From positions 46,389,380-46,453,379 of the forward strand of contig CM046303.1 of assembly GCA_025267735.1 (NCBI GenBank): a stretch of 64,000 nt of DNA, given 5' to 3'. The position numbers and the translations under genes are program-made. The stretch is from Mactra quadrangularis (Eukaryota > Mollusca > Bivalvia > Venerida > Mactridae). Position 1 is the stretch's first letter. Each line of letters begins with the position of its first letter. The notes beneath the pieces are model-generated. The model was not told the origin of the DNA and did not search any database. It saw nothing but the letters and a program-made list of their open reading frames with translations. Shown here in pieces: positions 1-13,200 of this stretch.

Positions 1-1286
1 CTAGGTCTACCATAATCTCTATTATCACCAGAATGGTACCGTGATTGTTGTGTAGGTGTACTGTATCCACTATCCTTCATAGAACTAGTCCGGTAACCAG
101 GCGAATATGACCTTTGACTCATTGTTCTAGGTGACTGTGACCTACTACGATTGTTTGGTGAATATGACCTTGTACCAGCACTGTATGACCTTGTTGAAGA
201 AGTTTGTCCATACGACCTTGAGTCTGGAGTGAATGACCTTGACTTATTTCCAGTAAAGGTCAAAGGGGATCTTATGGCTGGAGAATATGACCTTGAATCA
301 ATAGATCTTCTATTTGGAGATATACTTTCCTTAATGGACATGTTTTGAGCACTCTTGGTATTTTTCAAAATACCTTTGGCAGGACTTCTCCATCTACCAG
401 TGTCTTCATTTCCTGAGGATGTAAGATCTTGAAGGAAGCGCTGTTGTGCAATTTGAGCAGGCGTCTGCATGACTGCATGATCTAATGCAGCTATAAACTT
501 TCTACTCTCCCATTCTTCTTCAATTGAAGATTTTCTTTGACTAGGGGGTTCCATTTTTGGAGATATCATCTCATAGCTTTCGGTTTTGTAGTTGCTGTCT
601 TTTTTCATATCATTTTGATTTGACCTTGGTACAAAATCTTTGTCCATATAAGGGCTGTACATTAATTTTCTTTTAGCTATTGGACTACTATCATTCTCAT
701 TCAAATCTATGTCATAAGTCAGCTTAGATTTAGGTTTCAGGAATTCTTGTATTTCAGGGTCATTGAGGTCAACTTTGGATGCTGGACCATCATTCTGAGC
801 ACCATATTTTTGTACATATGACCTTGTCCTCCTGTGTGGGTAAATTTCATGGTCATCATTATCAACTGCTGGCGAAATTTCATCGAAATTGAACGAAACT
901 GGAGTTGGTGTCTGTGACCTTGACACTGGCGTATAAGTTGAAGAATAAGTTGGTTCGAAAAATCTAACAGGACTTGAAGTTCTAGCAGGAGCCGCTGATT
1001 TGGTAAATGTAGGTGAAGAACTTCTTGGTTGACTGTTAAACTTTACAGGTGTCTGTGACCTTGACCTTGACTTTGAAGGACTATCTTTCTCAGCATCTTC
1101 ATACAATCCCTTTTCTATATAATGGTTGACAATTGAAGAGACTGTATTATTCATTCCTTGGTCTTTAAGTTTCTTTATTTCAGCTACTAGTTGACCTCTC
1201 TCTGACCTAGCATCTTCTAAACAGGATTTCAGATCTTTTATTGTCTGCTGTGCTTTATCATTGTATATCTTCAATTCATTGAAATC
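1..1286 (-). CDS. Exon 12: coiled coil then SRS/RSYSP-rich tail (runs off the left edge)
   Basis: The TTTCAG acceptor is followed by GATTTCAATGAA in phase 0. The frame is open through base 1. The first ~50 residues (DFNELKIYNDKAQQTIKDLK...) continue the coiled coil. The rest is disordered and basic: SPSKSRSRSQTPVKF, SPVRFFEP, an acidic DDHEIYP segment, SPAKGILKN (SILK-like PP1 docking pattern [GS]IL[RK]), then many RSYSP/SRSxTP units near the left edge. Arg-Ser codon pairs are mostly AGG TCA, giving repeated TGACCT on the plus strand. Confidence 0.92.
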
Positions 1287-4200
1287 CTGAAACAAATAGA
1301 AATAAAATACATCATTTAAACATGGCATACCTAGGTTAGTATAAACTCAATTTTAAACAAGTTCTAACAATTAGCTTATGTTAAGCACTTAGATCGTAGG
1401 TTAAAGTTGCTTGCTCATGGAAACAATGAAGTGGGTTTTGAATAAGATTCAAACCAATATAGAGTGACTTTCTGATGATTTCAAGTATAACATCAATTCT
1501 ACCATACTGCAACTTCGCAATATCTAAGTTATGCAAGGTATACTGCTTTCAACTAAAGGTTATAAATGGGAACAAGATGGAATATATCAAGATTTTAGAA
1601 TAGGATTTTTTTAATTGCAGCTCAAAATAATGAACAATGTAGCAGCACAACTAACAATAAATCTTTACATATATACATAACTGCTAATAAAACTAGGTTA
1701 CAATTGATTTATAGATTTTTATAGTAAAACATATATCAAAATCACAGTCCTAAAGTATTATGGGAAATAAATTAAGACGGATCATAATTGACGACAAATG
1801 ACCTAATTTCACCAAAAATTTGGATCACTGACTCCTTTTTGGGAGTCAAATATTTCAACGACTGAGACAAAAGCCATTTATATCACACATTTTTTAATGA
1901 TACCATTTTATCAATGGAATTGATATATTTTTAATGACACCTTGATCTAATTAATTAGCAATACAATATAATAATAATTAATATAAGTATAAAGAAAAAA
2001 GACTGAGTAATAAAGCTACTGTGCTGAGTATAACAATGCAAGACAAAACCTACAATACACAGGGTGCCTCTATACCATGGCGATATTTTGTGATCAGTAT
2101 TGATCAAAATATCAAACTAACAACTGTCAGAAAAGGTTTTTCTTTCACTATTCACAGGAGCTTGACATTTTATATCATACTACGAAAATTACCCTCCTAC
2201 ATATATGTATATGTAGTAGGGGAATTTTCATAGTATGATATAAAACGTCAAGCTCCTGTGCACTATTTTACTATTTCACCATTATTAATGGGTAAGTTGG
2301 AGTGTTCACACCTTCTAACATGTCATATTTAAAAGGTTTATTGGAAAAGAAATCAGTACTTATTTGGAGCATCGAAACAGTGTGAATCTTTTACTGTTTC
2401 ATTACGCCACTTCACTTTATTGACTTGCAGATTTTACTGACATATCCCCAAAAGTCTACATCTACTGCCATTGAAAGCCAAAAAATAAATAATATATCAT
2501 GCCCTTTTAGCCATTGGTGTTTCCCTTCCCTCACCAATAAAAAGCCAATAAATTATATTGACATAATAAAAAAATCAACAAAGTATATTAGATATTTTCT
2601 ACATTGGCCATGATACAAAAGTAAATGAAAAATGTCAAGTTTTTTACATTGTTGATCGATGAAAAAATTAATGAGGCAACATTAGCCTACAGACATATAA
2701 ATTATCATTTTATCATCAATATTCATGTAAAACATCTCACAAGTAAAGTTATGAATTAAAACAACCTACTGACCAACTTATAAATATATTCAACATGAGT
2801 CATAGAATCAAAGTATAAAAGTACAATGTAGAGCTTTCAATTTATGCACAGTCTCAAGTTTCTCCATACAATGCTGATTACAAATGTTATAATCAGTTTT
2901 CTCAACAACAAAAAATCAGTATAAAACACTCATTTTTCATATTTCTTGGTGCATTATGCAGCCAAAATGCTACTTTTACATTCCCAATAAAGAACTGCAC
3001 AAGTGCATTCCCACTATTTACATCTAAAACACATTCTTGTAAATTCCTAATACAAGCAATACACTACTTTTTACATTCCCTAACAGCTCATACTATATTT
3101 TTTTATTACTAATACAGAATTTTCCATTCTCAATATACAGCCCCAACACTTTTTTTTACATTCCTAATACGCCTGTTACACCATTTTTTCATACTCAATA
3201 CAAAATCCTTTATTAGGCCACAACAAGTTGATCGTATGTTCTACGGATTTTTCTGGAAAAAAAATAGGGCGAGCGAGCGAAGAAAATAAAATTTTTTATT
3301 TACTTGCTTTATATAGCGGTTTGACCAAAGTTTTATGAGCGAGCGAGGAAATAAAAATATTTTTTTTGAAAAAACCGTCAAAATTAAGGTGCGAGCGAAT
3401 CCATAGAACATATGATCAATTTGTTGTGGCCTTATTCCCAAAATACATCCAAAACACTAGAATCCTTAAGAATCTAAGTGACAGTTAATCTACGTCAAGC
3501 TCTAATCGTGAAAATTCTGTCTTAACCCATTTAGTTTAATTTGATTGCAGTCTGTCCAATATACATATAGCCCAAGTGTTTTATCACACACAATGTCCAA
3601 GGGGTTATGAAGTATATATAATCAAACAAATATATATATATAAAACACCAAAAATGTTAGCAGAGAAGAAACATTTTAAAGATGAAAAAATTCTCAGTAA
3701 AAAGTTGATGCAAGAAAGCAATAAAATATCAAAGTGTGCACAAAACAGTGAAAAACTTTACCTTATAATCACGATTATACCACTATAATACATGTATGTA
3801 TCAAATTACAGATGGTCATATAAATTATATCATAAGCATTTTAAAATTTAAATGATTTAGCAGGCAAACATTATGGGTAGAATTCTTAAAATGTGCTCGA
3901 CATGACCTCAGCCATTTTCAGGCAGCATTAAAAAACTATGTTCGTAACTTCATCGAAATTTGATAAAATTAAACATACCGGTATTCTGAAACAGCTGATT
4001 TTCAATGACAATTTTAAAAATGTCACACAACATTACACAATTTAATGCTTAAAAATGGGGTTAAGAAAACATACTAGGAAAAGCAACAGTCAAAACACTG
4101 TCCTGCCACAAACCAAAAGAGGGAAATAGTTTTAGATTTTTCAATTATTTTTAACACATTACAGGAATTCTATTCATGCGGAGCCATAGCTGAAAGATAT

Positions 4201-7200
4201 GCAAGTTTAATCCATACACGGCCAAGACTGTGTTCACGATTTGACTTTGAAACTGATACGTGTATCCATGGCTCATCTCACGGACCCTGGTAAAAACGTA
4301 ACAGTTCGTACGGGTATGCAAGATTTCATACGAGTCCTTGCGGAGCTTGGTCGTACCACGCCCGTACAGTGCCCTCACAGCTATTTTTATGTTTATGGGA
4401 CTGTAGCATTAGTATATAATGTTATGACATAAAAATTAGAGGCCCACATTGCAATGATGTTATACGACAGCAAACAAATATTCAAGTAAATGGTTACTTA
4501 TAAAAAGCTGTTTTAGAACACAAAAAGAGCAGGCAAACATTTTTATGTCGCCAAGTGAAGCATATTAGTTTGTAGCAAAAAAAGGCTGTAATTTGTCTCA
4601 TGATCAAATGAAAGGTACCATCAGGCAAATGCAACTGCAGGCAAACAAAGTTAAGAAGAAAAGCACACATCTTCATAAGCCACAGTCATTTAATTGGAAA
4701 AAAAATCCATTTCATATAAAATATCCTAACAGCCAATCAATTATGTATTTGTATTAAAGAATAAACTATCCAATTACATAAAATCTTTGAATGAATTGAA
4801 ATTTCTAATAATTAGTAATTAATAGGTTTTAAAAAATGGATAATGTTTGGAGATGATAAAATTGGAACCATCATAAATTGGGTCTTCAATCATACTGGTT
4901 AAAATAGCCCCAATTATTTTTGGGTGTGCCGTCCATTAAATATGCAACATTTAACTATACTAGCAAATCATTAACATTTTTCCAGAAAGCAGAGAAGCCA
5001 AGCTGCACAAAGTAAAGCTGTATATTTACCTCCTTTAGTTTAATATTTTCACGTTGAAATTCTGATATTTTCTTTCTAAGTTTGTCATTCTCTTCTTCTA
5101 GTTGTGTTAACTGATTCTTGTCTAGATTAACTATACCTGGAAAATAAATACATTGTAGCCATTATTAGACAACATCTTTAAATTATCATATGATGTGCTT
5201 CTTTGCATACTAGCATCATGCAAAAAAGCCTTTTCAATAGACTATATCCAGAGTTCAAATATTTGTGGTTTCCCCTGCAGTACAAACAATCTTTCATTGT
5301 CATAATGAAAATATGTGTACAAAGAATAATAGGATTTAATCTGTATTTTCATGCTTTTCAGCAATAATGTGTAACAAACTGTACTGCTTGGGGACAGACG
5401 GAAAAAATCCACAAATTTGAGTTCCGAATTAGGTCTGTTAAAACAGCCACATTAATATCTTCTTTATTTTTAAAAAAAATTGATCATCCATGTTGGGTTT
5501 GAAATCATGAATCTTATATCAAACAGATTGTGGTTATATATAATATATATAGAGAGAGTCTTTGGTTTTAAGTGCCACCAAACATCAATGTTTAATCATT
5601 AGCGTGAGTTATGCATTTTGTCACTGAAGTACTTAGAACATTCACTATTAGCCGTAAGTCTGCTTCCTCACTCCAAAAAAATAATTAAAGCAGCAGCTAC
5701 GTTAAGGATACAACAATCAATAAAACAACAACAAACTAACTACATGTACATATATTTTGTCCCAAATGCTGTTTCTCCAACAGTCACATATTTGGAGGCA
5801 ACTCATGTCATTAAAACGTCATTTGTCCTCACCACAGGGAATAATTAAAATTAAAGGTAAAACCAATTTTGTATTTTAAGTTTGGGTAAAGTCAAATAAG
5901 ATAAGATTACAACAGATTTAAATAGAACTAAAGTCAATACAGTTTTTTGTACAGCACAAAAAAAGAATTTATACCTGAAGAGGAGTAAGAACGATGGCTA
6001 TATCTTCGCATGTTTGAATGTGCCATCATCATTACAAGTATCAGAATCAACAATGACTCTGTTTTTATCAAGGTTTACTATATGTTCCAGAAAAATTCAA
6101 AACCAGAGAACTCATAAATCAAAGAACTACAAAAGAACCCAAAGTCAGAAAAGAAAGCCAAATATGAAAACTAATAAACAACTTTAAAATAAAAAAAAAC
6201 TCCAAATTGCACTATTTTTACTCAGTCATCAAAAATAAGCATAATATCCCAATTCATATCAAACAGTAATTCACACCATAGTAAAAACCAACACTTTCTT
6301 ATCAACAAGCTCTCAAATAAATATTTGAACAGTCTTAATAAATATCAAATTTTGTTATAAAAATATCTACTAGAAAACATCAATAGATTTTGATAAGTAA
6401 ACAACTAGACTATATAAAATCCCAGCATGAAACCATCAATATTTGATCATTAAAATCCCTCAACAAACATTGTATAGTCTTGAATTAATCACCCAACAAG
6501 AATACAAGAATGTAACAGAACTTTAATACCATTTTAATCCTGATACTTTTCTGTATGGTACAGCCATCTGAAGGCCCATACAACATTCTTTGACCTAACA
6601 TTTTATTAAGTTTATATACGCATACAAATAATTTATTTTGCCAGGGCTTTTTCTGGGGGTTTTGGGAAAAGGGCCCCTGCCCATATTGGGAATTTTTAAC
6701 GCTGTAAAAAGTCCAATTTGGGAAAAAATCCCTTTTATTGTGGGTTCTATCGGGATTCGAACCCACGATAAAAAGATTTATAGTCTGGCCGTTTGACCAC
6801 TCGGCCACACAAACTACGATACATGTTGCAAATAAGATATAATACATATTAAGTGTTATGGGCTGACAATACTTTCTACGTAAACTACTGAAATTAACCG
6901 AGTATTAAATATACCGTGTAATGTGACGTTTTAATTTATGCAATCGGACAGTTCAATATAATCGTACAATATACTTTCTCAGGAAGATCAGACAGTATAA
7001 TGATGATTAGTGACAGAAGATTACATCAAGCTTAAAATTTTATGTAAATTATTTCATATGACATTACTGCAAGCCTTTTTAGTCTTGTTAAAACTACCCA
7101 GGAGAAAGGTTTAAATAAGTATCGCAATGATTATGTAAAACATTTTAGCCTCATGAAGAAAGATAATATACTAGAATACATGAATATTGTATTAAACACA

Positions 7201-10200
7201 TGAATTATATTGAATCAAAATTTCACCCCTTAGAATGAAAACTTGAATATGATTTTAACTCAATTTATTAGTAAAAAGTTAATTATTAGTTAAAAGTCAT
7301 CAGGTTCCAGCACCGATGGAACTCTACTTCAACATAACTCCTAAAACTTTTGATAATCTAAAAATTCTAAAAAGATAGTGTTACCTTTTTTCACTGTTTT
7401 GTTACTTTCAGGTAAACCTATCCAAAAATCCAATTCAGCAAAATCACTATAAAATCTACGATGAAAGTCAGACTTATCTGCTAGCTTACTCAATTTACTT
7501 GAGCCATCAACTGTCCTATTGTTCCTTAAGGATTTTAAACTTTGAGTTGAATACTTTCCCGCTGAGGTTGACCTCATAGCAGTGCCGGCCATGCTCGCAG
7601 AATTAGTCCTTCGATGCACGGAGGGAGCAGAGTAACTTTTCCTATCACTGCTAAAAGTCACTGAAGTCTTAGATTTTTTCGACTCAGTTGCAGACATTTT
7701 AAGTTTATAAGAGTCAGTATCTTTATATTTATAAACACTACTACGTTCGGACGATTGACTTAACACATCATCAACAAAACTTGAATATTGAAGTTCACTC
7801 CCAGTGTCACTCACAGTAGAATGTCTCATACTAGAAGGCCTAGTGTCAACATTCCTCGCTATTAGAACATCACTCCAGTTTGTATCAGTCTTAGTTTTAA
7901 ATCTTTGCTTTAAATTCTTGCTATCGTCATTGTACGAGGAGATATGACGACCTGATAATGTACGATTTTCAAATCCTTTAGAAGCCGATGAATACGAGAC
8001 AGGATATTTGCCAAAGCTGTCAGCCTTTGAGCCAAGTGACCAAGGCTTATACGTATACAATCTCTCATCAAATAAATCATACATTTTAACAAAGTCAAAT
8101 TTACGAGCCTCTTAACTTTGATACTTCACTCTTTAACTTGAGAACTTTTGTTAAACATAAGTATTGTAAAAACACTCTAGAATTAAATCCATTATAAATT
8201 GTAACACCCTTTCTTAATTGCAATTTTATCAAGACTTTAAAACCTTTGAGCAAATAAGGCAAACATCAAGAATAAATAACAATAGCAAGATGGTACTTGT
8301 TATAACTCCCTTGCGTATTGAAATATTAAAAACCCAAGGTAAGCAAATAGATATAATATACCGTTCTCATCAGATTATCAAAATTCCATAGGATCAATTG
8401 ACACCCATTGTTTCTTAAGGATTTCAGCAACAATAGAATTATAACAATATATCAGAAAATTTAAAACCTCCTATTTATTTTATATAGTAAGGCAATACAC
8501 AGCATTATAGATAAGACTTATTTGGGTATCTATACTTCACGCTTATTTACTTATTAATATACCGCAGGTAACGATAATTTATACACAATATTATATCATT
8601 TTACAAACTGTTAAATAATATTGAATAAGAAATTCAGTTAATTACCTTCATTAAGGTCGTAATCAAAGGGATAAAAATAGTCCATTATTCCAATGAGCAG
8701 AAATGGTTGATTTTTCTTTTTGCAGAAAATTATATTGTATAAGCGGACCCAGAATATTTGATGGTAAATAATCAATATACAGGTATACGAATCAGTGTAT
8801 AGTTTTAGCCGTGAAGTTAGTGATTCCTAGTACAAGAAGGGGAGGATACTAGATTCTAATGAATTATTCAAGGAAAGAATAAGATTTGTACAGTTGATAG
8901 TAGAAGTCAATTCATCAATCAGATTTCTTTATTTTTTTTATTATAAGAAAAAATATCTTAAGATAGATTGGGCACTAGGGAAGCAAAACACAAGCTTCTA
9001 TAAAGAATCTCACCCAAAAATAATAATGTTATATAAAGTAATATACAAAGAAGACTATTAGAATGGCTGTTAAAACTTTTTTAAATATGCCTTGGATAAA
9101 ATAATTTCCAAATAATGAAAAAAAGTAAGAAAGTTCAATTTTTTCCAGCAATACAATCTCTGCCAATTTGTTAAATTGAACTTCCTTGAAACATGCTGAG
9201 ATTATTATTTTAATAATTTTTCTGAAATCAAGATTGCTTTAAAACAATACCACTGACTAATCTTTATGGAAACTGGTCCAAAATTGTTGCCCAGTCTAAA
9301 TTAGCAAGGGAAGTAACTCTTGAATACATATTTCCTTATTTCAGAGTTGTCTTTCATGAATCAATATAGGTTGAAATTAAGCAAATTTAAACCTTTGTAC
9401 TATCAACCTGAAGCATGATGTATAAGTAACATACATACATGGCTAGCACTGGCACCTGAGTCCTCACACATATAATATTTTGTCAACAAACAATTAAAAA
9501 TCGGTCCCGTATACATTACCGTGTATGAGTTATAACTATACTTTCATTATAAGGTAGTGTACATGTATGTATGCACAGGGAACTTTATATAGGGACATAC
9601 ACATTATTTTATGATCATAAGATATGGACTCTGGTGCCAGTGGTATATAGATGTAATATATATTGCAACAAAACATACTAATGAGTCAGTGTAAAACTGA
9701 TTTACATTCTTCATTACGTACATACAGTAAGACCAGTTTAGCACTGACCAATCATTATTGTTGTCAGGTTCCCACTTTGATGGGTAAAAGTATGTCAGGC
9801 AAAGCAGAACAATGGTTGCATTAATGTATTGTGCAAAATATTGGATAATCATGTTTTCAAATGAAAATTTCTCACAATGAAGGCTTAAATCAAATGATCT
9901 TTAGTACAAGAACTACAGTGGATACCTTATATTAGGCTTTAGGTTCCATTCACGCTTAATCAAGAATCCGAAATTCTATTCAACGTCCGAATTGTCTCCA
10001 CTTTAAGACATGGTTTTTGGTTGATCGTTTGCTATTATTTAGTCCAAAATGAGAGATCCACTTCAAATGTCATTATGTAGTACTAAGCTCCTACCAAATT
10101 TACTGTCGCTTTGCCTGACCCGATAACCATAGTGGTAAGGGGCAGGTAATCGAGACTATCATTATTGAAGCAGACAAAACAGCCATAACAAATCAAGCAT

Positions 10201-13200
10201 AAAGAACAACTGCTAGATTAACAATGAATAAGTTTAAATTTGCAGGAGGAATGCAAAAGAGAGGAAAGACTTAGTTTATAAACTAATACTTAAAGTGACT
10301 AACTGTATGTATTCTTATTGAAAGGTAGCAAGTACTTGTAATAGAAAATAGATAAGGTACACTAGTTAGGTGATTGAGCAGCCATAAATTAATAAATAAC
10401 TCAACAAACAATGTTGATAAAGAGTGTAAAATGGTAAAAATAAGAACAAGAATGATTGAAACAAATCAAAGAAAACACAATGTAAGATCAATCTGTCCAA
10501 CAAGAGTAATACAGATTAGTTCCATATGCCATAAAGAGTGAAAGGACAAAAACCATATTTACAATCTACTTTTAAAAACTGCAATAACAGTTTAATCTGT
10601 CTTTTTGTACACTTTTAATTGTCCCATTTAACTCACTAATAGCATGTTGATTATATAAATGAACAATACATACTTTGTTTCACAGACTGATCAATTGTTA
10701 CAATTACGAGAAATTAGACATTATATAAAGTTGATAATACATCTTGACATGGTGCATTCTCTGTTATTTCTAACACATTTCTCAAACACTTGTCATACAT
10801 ACATTGTGTGATGAACTCATTGTAATGGCATGATATCATCACTTACGAATAGTAAATGGATTCTTATTAATTGGATTTAACACTTGTATCAACAACACCT
10901 TTTATTAGGTAATGTTTGATAATAACTCATCAAGCCAGCATTCCTGGACACTTTTTCACAAGTACTAGCTTAATTAAACCAACAGCAGGGATGTGGAATA
11001 GAGTGCGCAAATATTGACCCCGATCTGACCTTTCACATCAGCAACTTATAATTATCTACACATATCCCGATGAAAATCAGTACCATGCCTATTCTACACT
11101 TTGGCAGAGATTGTAAAATTATAGAAGTATGTTTGTGTGTTAAATTTTAGCTTATAATCCTCACGGCCATCGTCACGGTGTAATCGAACATTAATACTAC
11201 ATTCGTAATCAATGTAATGAATATTCTTGCATAAAGGTCAGGTCGAGGTCAAACTTTACGCACAGAACCTATGCCCAACTTGTACATCTATGTCTGCGGA
11301 CAAGTAAATAAATCTATCCCTCTTGTATACAGACAAATGATATTTTTACTCTAAACATACTCTATAGTGTAACTTTCTAAATGCTTTATAAGTCAAATTC
11401 AACAGTGAACTACACTGTTTTATATTGTCAATTATTCATTATTACGTATAATAAATTAATTTAATTAATTTAAATACTATTGTTCTCAATATGTACTTTA
11501 ATATATTGAACTTGCTAGTAGGGTGTAGCCTGTTGCTTCCAAGAAAGTTCTCAGGATCTTAAAATTCAAAGTCATGCACTCTACAACTGTGCCGTACTTA
11601 GATAACAATTTAATGTATACTCGTTGCATCTATTTCCGCGTTAAATCCGGTTCCGCGTTATTTTCACTTTTCGGTAATTTCACTTGAAGCGACACCTACA
11701 CATAAATAAAAGTGACCTACTTTTCGCACAGAAAGATATTTTCGCCAAATATTGCAGAATGAGCCGTTCAGGAGGGCAACTGTCTTTAAATGCCCCCATT
11801 TTGAAAAAGACGAGTAATACAAACAAAAATAACATACCTGTATGAATGTTTGTGTAAATGATCTTGTTATTGTTAACTTTTTTAAATAACTTCAGCTATG
11901 ATTGTGTGCTGACTGAACTCGTTAAAAATTTTGAACAGTTAATTTTTTGATATTATTGAACCTATTAAGACAGTATGGTATAGACTGTTTATACTGCGGA
12001 TCCAGATTTACTTCCCTTACGCAATGGTGGTTGTCACATGACTTGAATAATGCCGGTAAAATGAAAAAATTGTAAACAATTAATGTAATTTCTTTTTGCT
12101 GCTCTAAAAATGAAAGATTGGTGGATGTATTGAGCAGAAAAGAAAACAAATTAAAGAGACTTTGTATTATATTTATTTATTATAGCGCTTAGTAACGCGG
12201 AAATAGATGCAAACAGGGTAATAAAAGTACAGATAGATTTATGCCGTGTCCTATAACCAAGACATATGTTTATACAAGATTGAAAACTTGTGAAAATTCT
12301 ACAAAAATTAAGATATATCACAATATCTTACAGATATATAACAATGAGTTTCTAAGAAAATGATGTAGACAATGTATGACACACCATAAACATCCAACAT
12401 TAATGATATATTGAAAGACATGGTAGATAAATTGTAAAAAATCCATGACAGATTTAAATTTAAGTATTAGTGGACAGCTATCAGTAACAAACTCTAACAA
12501 CCAAAGTACTACATGTAAGCAATAAATATTATTATACCTCACGTGATTCGTTAACTATACAGCCTAATGTGACGTCACCGGGTGACAATCCAAAATGTTA
12601 CCCTCTGGACATCACCTATCGGCCTGCTTGACATCATCTATTGACCCACTTAAAGCAATAGGAGACTACTGGGTTGGAGTTTGCTAATACCCGACCTTGA
12701 GTTTTTAGCCATTCAATTTGAGTTACTTTCCTTGCGCACTTGCTTTTTACGAAACAACAAACTTAACAATGTAAAAATGTCTTCAAGTTCAGAAGCAAAT
12801 TAAACAGATAAAACAAGTAAATCTGTGAGCTAATGCTCACTAGTGATACCCCCGCTGTGAGAAATATGACTATCATAATGTAACTTTCATTTAACAAAAT
12901 CTAAAAATATGCGACAAACAGGAAGTAGATGAGCAAGGAGCATATATTATATGTATGTATATGTAACTTTTAATATTTATTTATTTATTACTATAGTATC
13001 ATATTTTTATTGTTAAATTACTTATGCCATGTTGTTTTTGCCAATACCTATATTAATCTATCTATCTATCTATCTTTCCCCCTCTGTAGGATGTGATATT
13101 TATATAATGTAACTGGAGAAATCTAAACAACTTGAAGCCAAACAAAAACTTCAGATTAAAAAAGGCATCTAGTTCCTCAGTTAGTTTTTGCACACAGCTG

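Larger units (their letters stand above)
1287..5029 (-). other. Intron 11, AT-rich with two TIR elements
   Basis: It lies between exons 12 and 11. Apart from the elements listed separately (2153-2260, 3212-3434) and a diverged repeat at 1389-1470, it is plain AT-rich sequence. Short open frames here have no coding character. Confidence 0.8.

Noticed and set aside
6735..6815. Functional tRNA gene
   Set aside because: A and B boxes are present but the stems mismatch and no proper anticodon arm forms.
6485..6847. 120-aa minus-strand frame
   Set aside because: It spans the tRNA-like SINE and its body; no coding evidence.
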